The notes under the pieces were generated by a model. It made no database searches. It saw nothing but the letters and a program-made list of their open reading frames with translations, and was not told where the DNA came from. A program made the translations under genes and the position numbers. This document shows, one piece after another, positions 57,942 through 64,000 of a stretch of DNA of 64,000 nt. This stretch comes from Halobacteriovoraceae bacterium (GTDB lineage Bacteria > Bdellovibrionota > Bacteriovoracia > Bacteriovoracales > Bacteriovoracaceae). How positions within the stretch are numbered: position 1 is the stretch's first letter; the number at the start of each line of letters is the position of its first letter. Location of the stretch: NCBI GenBank assembly GCA_002707495.1, contig PAMZ01000003.1:124001-188000 (forward strand). Direction: 5' to 3'.

Positions 57942-59299
57942 ATATCTAAATTTAAAAGATTTTTAACTTCATCTTCAAAGCTTCGTTGAACTTTACCCTT
58001 TGCTGCCTTCTCCTCTATTAGCTTAAAGAAAATATTATCTTCATAGCTCGCTGAAACCATCACACTTAATAGATAAGACAATTTTAAATTCAAGTCTTTG
58101 AGTTCGTCTAAACTTATCAGGTCAATCTGGTCTATCGTTCTTCCAATCCATTCATCTATATGGATGATAGAGACGACTTTCTCTTTTAGGGATCTGCTTC
58201 TAAACGAGTCGATCAACCCTTCTTGCTTGATTAAAAAATTCTCAACCAGTAAAAATTCCTCTTTATGAATTTTCTTTGCAAACATATTTTTAAGACTAAA
58301 GAAAAAGGACTTCGCATTTTTTGTGTAAAAAAGAAAATCATTTAGGTCTTCAATCGATGTAGACTTTCCATCTAATATCTTTTGAATATGTAGTGTGACA
58401 TCTCTATTAATGAGTGCATTCTCCTGAAGCTCTCTCCACGCCTCCTGCAAACAGCCATATTTTTGAATAGCATCTACCAGAGGTAAAATGTAGACTTCAT
58501 TTAGTTCAGAAATTAAAGCCTGTTTATAGTAACTAAAAGACTCGACTAAAAGCTTCCCCTTACCCTGTCCTCTTTCAAACACTGATTTATTTCGGTTGAG
58601 CTCACAGTTAATGAGATGGTGCTGAGTATTTCGAGAAAGGAAGTCCCACATCTCTTGATAAATATTATCTTTGAGCTCACACTGCCTGATAAAATAATCA
58701 TAGGTGACGTTTCTCCCCTGCTCCACCCATTTTTTATGAACTCCAGTGACCTCAAGCTCTTTGCGATGGGGAGCGATAAAGATTTTTTGAGTTTGGTCTC
58801 GGCTCATAATTTGATCGAGATTTGAAATAAGAGTTCCTGATTCTTTAGTGTGGTTTGCCTCCAGGACGTAGACGTCATCAACCTCGATATAATGTTTAAA
58901 TCCTCTATGCCTAGAAAACTGATCTAAAATTTTCTCTACTGATTCTTCAAGTTGTGTTTCTCCAATGACTAAATTAGTTACGCGAAAAACATGGATAGAA
59001 TCAAAATTACTCATAACCAAATGGGTTTCGATCCCTTTTTCGAGTTGCCCCATTAGAGTGTTTAATTCCTCTTGATTAAAATTTATGGCATGTTGCTCAA
59101 GGTCCATATAGGGAATCAATGTAGATCCTACTTGTCCAATTTTAGCTTTCATTTGAAACATCAATTCATTTTCAATTTCAGGGTCCCAAGGAATGTAGAT
59201 ATGAGTGTTTTCATTTTTTTGGAAGAGTGGATTTTTTGAGAAAGTAAAAATACTGGAAAATCTCTTAAAGACTTTTGGATCTTTCCAATTAGTGGCCAT
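57923..59299 (-). CDS. Hypothetical cytoplasmic protein
   Basis: The 458-residue protein has no signal or membrane helix and no family I recognise. The N-terminal half is mixed (NTHIYIPWDPEIENELMFQMKAKIGQVGSTLIPYMDLEQHAINF), and the C-terminal half is long helices. The layout (a sensor-like start plus helical tail) does not give a function. ATG at 59299 has GGAGAG; the TTG at 59317 is less likely. It stands alone, convergent with the GDYSYS gene. Confidence 0.65.
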   Translation of the reverse strand: MATNWKDPKVFKRFSSIFTFSKNPLFQKNENTHIYIPWDPEIENELMFQMKAKIGQVGSTLIPYMDLEQHAINFNQEELNTLMGQLEKGIETHLVMSNFDSIHVFRVTNLVIGETQLEESVEKILDQFSRHRGFKHYIEVDDVYVLEANHTKESGTLISNLDQIMSRDQTQKIFIAPHRKELEVTGVHKKWVEQGRNVTYDYFIRQCELKDNIYQEMWDFLSRNTQHHLINCELNRNKSVFERGQGKGKLLVESFSYYKQALISELNEVYILPLVDAIQKYGCLQEAWRELQENALINRDVTLHIQKILDGKSTSIEDLNDFLFYTKNAKSFFFSLKNMFAKKIHKEEFLLVENFLIKQEGLIDSFRSRSLKEKVVSIIHIDEWIGRTIDQIDLISLDELKDLNLKLSYLLSVMVSASYEDNIFFKLIEEKAAKGKVQRSFEDEVKNLLNLDIKKETA

Positions 59300-59438
59300 G
59301 AGTGCACTCTCCAACAACTCTTGATTTAAACGGTCAATTTTATTATAACAGCCCCACGATTATAACAATTTAACGCAGCGCATGCAACAAGCATGACAAA
59401 AAGCTTATGAAGAAAAATCAGTTAATTAGTTTAATCAA

Positions 59439-59621
59439 CTACTTGAGACTAGCTTCATCTAAATATTTAAGCATCGCCTCTCTCAGCTGGCCCATTGTAA
59501 GCCTGTTTTCTATTTGATCATCTAAAACTAGTTCTTTTTGAATTAATTCGATTGGAAAACCCGCTAAGCTAGCGAATTCATTTAGGTCGACAACCTGATC
59601 ATCTGATGGTGTGTTCATCAT
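59439..59621 (-). CDS. Small hypothetical protein
   Basis: The 60-residue acidic helical protein (DDQVVDLNEFASLAGFPIELIQKELVLDDQIENRLTMGQLREAMLKYLDEA) has AGGGAG before the ATG. No family is recognised; the size and helical pattern resemble small partner-binding proteins. It lies alone between pabB and the 57.9-kb gene, preceded by an imperfect CGACA/TGTCG hairpin near 59640-59662. Confidence 0.6.
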   Translation of the reverse strand: MMNTPSDDQVVDLNEFASLAGFPIELIQKELVLDDQIENRLTMGQLREAMLKYLDEASLK

Positions 59622-59722
59622 CTACTCCCTGAACTTTAGCGACAATCGCTCCCTGACTGTCGTTTTTCTCTCTATGACGTTAAGCATATCTGTCACAAAA
59701 AACTAATGTCAAACAGTCAGGC

Positions 59723-60925
59723 TCAATTGTAAGTTTTTTTTAACTCAAAGAGTATCAAGAAACTTTTAAGTTTATTTAAAGTTTCCTCAAATTCCTGATC
59801 CATCTGGCTTTGCAAGGTTATTCCACCTCCTGCCCCGTATTTTATCTCATTACTTCCATAATTGACTTCTGCTGATCGGATATTGATAGAAGCGGTTTTT
59901 CTGTCTTGATACAATAGTATCGTCGACCCGCAATAAAAACCACGACGATAGCCCTCTAATCTCTCAATCAGTCTGAGAGTATTTTTTTTCGGTGCTCCCG
60001 TAACACTTCCTCCAGGAAAAAGTGTTTTAACAATTTTTGATAACTCTAAGTTCTCAGGCATTCGGCTATCAATCACTGAGAACTGATGCAAAAGTCCAGG
60101 GACTTGAAGGGGAAATTTCTCATGTCGAACGCGAGCCGGAAATCCTGTCAACTTGGTAAGGTCGTTTCTCATTAGATCCGAGATCATGAAAAGCTCAGCT
60201 TGATTTTTAGCTGAGTTTTTCAATTCCTCCCAAGAATGTTTGAAATCATTATTAACGACTTTTTCAGTCCCTTTGATAGGCATGGTAAGTATCCGCGGGG
60301 TACTTGAATTGGATTCAATTTGAAATAAACACTCAGGAGAATTGCTCGCGAATAAAATATCTAGAGTTCCTATATAGGTGGCGTGAGCGTAGGCTCCTAC
60401 CTTCAATGAATCTTGCCATAAGAACTGAATGAATTCTTCAGGAGGCATCACCCTACTCGGTCGCAAATAAAAGGGTTGGGTTAAATTCAGCTGATAGGTC
60501 TCTCCATCGAGAAGATTTTCGTAGACTTGTCTGAACCTCTCTTCATAGTCAGCTAGATTTACCTGAGAGAGTGATTCAAAGTTTATTTTGTTCAAATCTG
60601 AAGAATAAATTTCTCTTTTAGAAACAGAGTTATATTCGATGTAAATTGCAAGAGGCACGTTTCTATCGCTTTTAACTTCTAAGTCGAGACAAGTGTAAGC
60701 TAATTCGAACAAGAGATGAATTACGATAGGCTTTTCAAATTCTTGTCCAATATTAAGTTGATCTAAATCTTCAAAAAAATCAGAGACACCGAGCTCATAT
60801 TTTTCACCAGATAATAAGTTGATTCTAAAATTGCGATACTGAATATAGGCTTTTTTAGGTGAGGTTAGCCAAAGAGTTTTGTGTTCCTTATATAAATAAA
60901 ATGAACTAAAAAAACTCTCCTCCAT
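59723..60925 (-). CDS. pabB: Aminodeoxychorismate synthase component I (PabB-like)
   Basis: This chorismate-using enzyme makes 4-amino-4-deoxychorismate with PabA for folate. The 400-residue protein has the TrpE/PabB core: NLTQPFYLRP, TMPIKGTEK, ELFMISDLMRNDL, FPGGSVTGAPKK, and the final GAGGGITLQSQMDQEFEE. Pro-Ile-Lys-Gly-Thr points to PabB rather than anthranilate synthase (usually PIAGT). The N-terminal domain is short. The glutaminase partner is not in the window. It follows dnaB by 17 bases, on the same strand. Confidence 0.87.
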   Translation of the reverse strand: MEESFFSSFYLYKEHKTLWLTSPKKAYIQYRNFRINLLSGEKYELGVSDFFEDLDQLNIGQEFEKPIVIHLLFELAYTCLDLEVKSDRNVPLAIYIEYNSVSKREIYSSDLNKINFESLSQVNLADYEERFRQVYENLLDGETYQLNLTQPFYLRPSRVMPPEEFIQFLWQDSLKVGAYAHATYIGTLDILFASNSPECLFQIESNSSTPRILTMPIKGTEKVVNNDFKHSWEELKNSAKNQAELFMISDLMRNDLTKLTGFPARVRHEKFPLQVPGLLHQFSVIDSRMPENLELSKIVKTLFPGGSVTGAPKKNTLRLIERLEGYRRGFYCGSTILLYQDRKTASINIRSAEVNYGSNEIKYGAGGGITLQSQMDQEFEETLNKLKSFLILFELKKTYN

Positions 60926-60942
60926 ATACTGATCCGAAAAGC

Positions 60943-62280
60943 TTAATCTGAAGTCTGCTGAGAAGGATGTATTTCAGCAAACTTAGTTTGTTTTGCAACC
61001 CAGGCCATCTTCACTGTTCCAGGCTCTCCGGCCCTATTTTTGGCGACAATAACTTCTGCGATACCTTTCTCAGGAGTGTTCTCATCATAGTAATCTTCCC
61101 GATGAATAAGAATAACGATATCGGCATCTTGCTCAATTGAACCTGATTCACGCAAATCTTGTAATTGCGGTCTCCTATCAGTTCTAGAAGTTGCGGCTCG
61201 ATTAAGCTGAGAGAGAGCGATAATTGGACATTTTAATTCTTTTGCCAATTCTTTTATCCCTCTAGAAATCTCAGCGATCTCTTGTTCCCTTGAGTTTTTT
61301 CTCACATGGGGCTGCATCAGTTGGAGGTAGTCGATAATAATCATCCCAAGGCCTTTTTCAGCAGCAACTTTACGGGCCTGAGATTTGATATCTAATAAAT
61401 TGGTTGAACCGTTATCATTTATATAGATAGGGAGTTTGGATAATTCTTGAACAGCAAACCCCAAACTTCTTAAGTCTGAATCTGTATAGTCGTTTGTTCG
61501 AATTTTTCTAGCATCAATATTTGCCTCAGAGGAAAGAATCCTTCCCGAGAGCTCAGGTGCAAGCATCTCGTAGGAATAGACCATAATCGGCATTTGAGAA
61601 TGCTTAACGGCATTAACAGCCAAGTTTAATGCTAGTGCTGTTTTCCCCATCCCTGGTCTAGCCGCAATAATCACCATTTGACCAGGTTGCAATCCCAATA
61701 GTCTTTTATCTAAGCTATCATAACCGGTAGTGATCCCAAGGATCTCTCCATCGTTTTGCTTACCTTTTTCAAGTCTCTTCAAATTCTCTTTGAGAGATTC
61801 TTTTAAGGTAATGACGAAGTTTGTTCTCGTTTGATTGGCTAAATTAAAAAATGAAGATTCCACCTCATCGATAAATTCTTCGACATCACCGACAAAGTTT
61901 AATCCTTCTTGTGTAATACGCTTTGAAGTCCTCACAATTGAACGAAGGACAGATTTATTTTTTAGTATCTTCCCATAGTGATAAATATTAGCAGAACTTG
62001 CAGTGTCTTCGATCAACTCTAAAATAGAAGCTTGTCCCCCTACCGCTTCAAGCTTTCCCATGTCAGTGAGCTTGGAACAAATACTGACGAGATCGAATGG
62101 TTTACTATCATTAAACTGTTCAAAGATAGCGCTAAAAATAGTTCCAAATCGGGGGTGGTAAAAATCTTGTTCAGAAATGCCAAGGTCTGTGATCTCTTCG
62201 AATGAAGAATTGTCGGTTAAGAGGCAACCTAAAAAGGCTTTCTCTGCCATCAAATCATGAGGTAGTTCTTGAGATTCCAT
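60943..62280 (-). CDS. dnaB: Replicative DNA helicase DnaB
   Basis: The hexameric helicase of 445 residues has the N-terminal primase-binding domain (about 1-115, LPHDLMAEKAFLGCLL), Walker A ARPGMGKTALALN near 208, IIIDYLQLM (Walker B) near 315, and GSIEQDADIVILIHREDYY near 395. A GTG at 62307 would put the start inside the terminator stem, so the ATG at 62280 is used (AAGGAT upstream). Gene order DUF2232-rplI-dnaB is typical of many bacteria. Confidence 0.96.
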   Translation of the reverse strand: MESQELPHDLMAEKAFLGCLLTDNSSFEEITDLGISEQDFYHPRFGTIFSAIFEQFNDSKPFDLVSICSKLTDMGKLEAVGGQASILELIEDTASSANIYHYGKILKNKSVLRSIVRTSKRITQEGLNFVGDVEEFIDEVESSFFNLANQTRTNFVITLKESLKENLKRLEKGKQNDGEILGITTGYDSLDKRLLGLQPGQMVIIAARPGMGKTALALNLAVNAVKHSQMPIMVYSYEMLAPELSGRILSSEANIDARKIRTNDYTDSDLRSLGFAVQELSKLPIYINDNGSTNLLDIKSQARKVAAEKGLGMIIIDYLQLMQPHVRKNSREQEIAEISRGIKELAKELKCPIIALSQLNRAATSRTDRRPQLQDLRESGSIEQDADIVILIHREDYYDENTPEKGIAEVIVAKNRAGEPGTVKMAWVAKQTKFAEIHPSQQTSD

Positions 62281-62302
62281 ATCCTTGCCTTGATTTAAAA
62301 GA

Positions 62303-62323
62303 GGCACCTTCGATGAAGGTGCC
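62303..62323 (-). terminator. Terminator between rplI and dnaB
   Basis: GGCACCTTC / GAAGGTGCC, nine pairs with a three-base loop, followed on the minus strand by TCTTTT. It would reduce read-through from rplI into dnaB. Confidence 0.8.
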
Positions 62324-62348
62324 CTAGATTTATGCTTTTATAAAAAAA

Positions 62349-62936
62349 TTATGCTTCTTCTGAAGTTGTTTCTTCAGATGTTTCAGCAGTTGCCTCTGCA
62401 CCTTCTTCAGCAGCAGCTTCAGCTTTTTCTGCTTTTGCTTTTTTAGCTTTTGCAGCAGCTTCTTGCTTTTTCTTCATTTCTTCAGCTTGCTTAGGATCAA
62501 TTTCAACTTTTACCTTAAAAGTTGCTTCTACACCTTTAAAGAGTTTAGCTGAGATTTCGTACTCGCCTAAAGTTTTAATAGGAGTATCAACATTGATGAG
62601 TCTTCTCTCAACATGAATCCCAAGTTTTTCTAACTCTTTTGATAATTCAGTGTTTGTCACTGTACCAAAAAGAGTACCATTTCCACCAACTTTCTTTACT
62701 AGAGAAATGGCAACATTCTTAAGCTTTCCAGCAACTTCTTCAGCCGCTGCTTTTTCTTCTGCAACTTTTTTAGCTAGCATTTTCTGGTAATCTGCCATTT
62801 GCTTTGAATTACCTTCATCAGCAAGTTTGGCCATTTTATTAGGGATAAGAAAATTTCTTGCATATCCTTGAGATACATTTACGATCTCTCCGATATTCCC
62901 CAAGCTTTTCACTTTATTGGTTAGGATAACCTTCAT
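62349..62936 (-). CDS. rplI: 50S ribosomal protein L9 with extended C-terminus
   Basis: L9 binds 23S rRNA near the L1 stalk. The N-terminal domain is canonical (MKVILTNKVKSLGNIGEIVNVSQGYARNFLIPNKMA), then the long helix and the C-terminal domain to about residue 150. A low-complexity tail of about 45 residues follows, first Lys/Ala-rich then Glu/Thr-rich, making the protein 195 residues instead of about 148. AAGGAG overlaps the end of the DUF2232 gene. Confidence 0.96.
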   Translation of the reverse strand: MKVILTNKVKSLGNIGEIVNVSQGYARNFLIPNKMAKLADEGNSKQMADYQKMLAKKVAEEKAAAEEVAGKLKNVAISLVKKVGGNGTLFGTVTNTELSKELEKLGIHVERRLINVDTPIKTLGEYEISAKLFKGVEATFKVKVEIDPKQAEEMKKKQEAAAKAKKAKAEKAEAAAEEGAEATAETSEETTSEEA

Positions 62937-62937
62937 T

Positions 62938-63954
62938 TTATTCTCCTTGATTCTTTTTATTCAACAAGTTTTTAAAATCGACAAAAGTGTCGATCAATCC
63001 AATAACTGCTACACCCCATGACAGCATAAATACGGTCGTCACCACTAAAAAAGATCTGAAAAATCCATAAATTTTCATGGCATCTAAGAAATAAAGATAA
63101 ATCCCAAATCCATGAAAAAAATAAAAGATTCCTAGAACAAATAATCCTGTTTGGGCCACAGTTCCTACGGAGCCGCTCAACAGCCCAGTCACCTCATACT
63201 CAGCACCTAGGTAGGTGGTTAGTAAGACTATCACCAGCCAAACAAATTGATCAGGCATCTTAAAATTAGTTAAAACTTTTTCAGTATAACGCTTGCCCTG
63301 GCTGAACGGAGTTAAAACTCTTCTCAATCTCAAAGCAAAAAACATATTTATCCATAATGTCAAAAAGACAGCTACGCTTAAAAGCGTAGGGATGGTTTTG
63401 ATAATTTCTTCGGCCATTAAATCTGGTTTACTCAATAATGCTTCAAACTGAAGAGTATCGGTTCTTCCAGATGCTTTTATTTCCTCAAGCCGCTCTTCCA
63501 TATTAAAGCTTGGTATAACTTCCTTAATTATTAATTGCTTAATACCAGCCTCTGAAGTCATGTCAACATACAGAAATACTGTCGCAAAAAAGATAAGAGC
63601 AGCAATACCTGTCACCACAATTCCTCTGATAGGAGCAATTTCTCTATGAATAAATTCGCTTAAAGCAATGGCAATGATCGCTGAAAAAAGAAAATATCCG
63701 AGAGGAGAAATATCTCTGATAAGTTCAACACTTAGTAGTCCAAGGACTCCCCCTGATATAAGGATAAGACCAAAAGTTTTGGCCCTGCCATATAGAAGTG
63801 AACTTATGATTAAAGGAAGTGGTGTTAGGATAGCAAAAGGCGCCATAAATGACCCAGGTGCCAACAGGGCACAAAGAACAACACTTATTCCCCCTAAGGC
63901 GAAAAAGCGCCTTGGATTAAATTTGGAAATATCTTTGCTTGAGTTGGCCATCAT
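62938..63954 (-). CDS. DUF2232 multi-pass membrane protein
   Basis: The 338-residue protein has about eight membrane helices. The C-terminal part (FHGFGIYLYFLDAMKIYGFFRSFLVVTTVFM) fits the DUF2232/YybS family, which lies next to rplI in many bacteria and has no settled function. ATG codons at 63954 and 63951 are both possible; a TTG at 63963 is also open. The stop is one base before the rplI start. It is read into rplI and lies near the window end. Confidence 0.75.
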   Translation of the reverse strand: MMANSSKDISKFNPRRFFALGGISVVLCALLAPGSFMAPFAILTPLPLIISSLLYGRAKTFGLILISGGVLGLLSVELIRDISPLGYFLFSAIIAIALSEFIHREIAPIRGIVVTGIAALIFFATVFLYVDMTSEAGIKQLIIKEVIPSFNMEERLEEIKASGRTDTLQFEALLSKPDLMAEEIIKTIPTLLSVAVFLTLWINMFFALRLRRVLTPFSQGKRYTEKVLTNFKMPDQFVWLVIVLLTTYLGAEYEVTGLLSGSVGTVAQTGLFVLGIFYFFHGFGIYLYFLDAMKIYGFFRSFLVVTTVFMLSWGVAVIGLIDTFVDFKNLLNKKNQGE

Positions 63955-64000
63955 CAAAATCAATACTATCTAAAAGTGTGTCGAGACATATAACTGATAA

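Noticed and set aside
1..64000. CRISPR arrays, tRNA or rRNA genes, insertion sequences, prophage
   Set aside because: No regularly spaced direct repeats, no cloverleaf or rRNA sequence, no transposase, integrase or phage structural gene was seen.

Overview
The window is a 64 kb stretch of a low-GC (by eye roughly 35-38 %) Gram-negative chromosome. Gene density is very high and both strands are used about equally. Many secreted proteins, lipoproteins and small outer-membrane barrels, three short flagellins, MotAB, NtrC-type regulation and a run of lineage-specific unknowns sit among housekeeping genes (nrdR, nusB, aroC, miaB, pabB, dnaB, rplI). This mix fits a motile member of the Bdellovibrionota, most like the Bacteriovorax/Halobacteriovorax group; that placement is inference from gene content, since no rRNA is present. 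I see no tRNA, rRNA, CRISPR, insertion sequence or prophage.

Layout. 0.2-4.5 kb: nrdR-nusB, a YceI-like secreted protein and a secreted exonuclease/phosphatase-fold protein. 4.5-19 kb: metabolism, with a fused alpha/beta 2-oxo acid dehydrogenase E1, an aminotransferase plus arginine succinyltransferase (astA), a DUF1338 protein and astD, interleaved with an FNR-like regulator and a DNA-binding-domain-less cNMP-fold protein, then MFS, ABC ATPase and aroC. 19-33 kb: envelope and signalling genes (LtaS-like transferase, MATE, receiver protein plus degenerate sensor, TonB-like protein, ECF-like sigma factor with small partner, lipoproteins), then a tight minus-strand operon (aminopeptidase-gshB-DUF2147), a beta-barrel protein, DUF454 and miaB. 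32-39.3 kb: an NtrC-type activator, a beta-barrel protein and a hybrid histidine kinase, flanked by two paralogous orphan receiver genes. 39.3-41.6 kb: a membrane polyferredoxin/flavoreductase pair. 41.7-51.8 kb: secreted proteins, a head-to-head pair of 23S-IVS-type four-helix-bundle genes on a large palindrome, three flagellins and a large FN3 lipoprotein. 51.8-64 kb: CPBP protease, YciB-like and WYL proteins, a pseudouridine synthase, motAB, a four-repeat secreted protein, pabB, dnaB, rplI and a DUF2232 protein.

How the parts connect. Three -24/-12 (sigma-54) promoters with exact spacing are readable: two drive the paralogous receiver genes on either side of the NtrC activator/kinase operon, and the third drives a small secreted protein among the flagellins. 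The activator and one receiver gene are divergent, and between them lies a near-perfect 17-bp palindrome placed like an upstream activator site. This looks like a self-contained signalling circuit. FliA (sigma-28)-like promoters can be read before the flagellins, motA and probably a large surface lipoprotein. Two flagellin mRNAs share a leader hairpin with an invariant loop and a compensatory stem change.

The best candidates for something undescribed are the sigma-54 receiver circuit, the palindromic four-helix-bundle gene pair, the flagellin leader element, a reductase carrying a calcium-loop-like motif beside a polyferredoxin, and a secreted protein with a periodic GDYSYS repeat.
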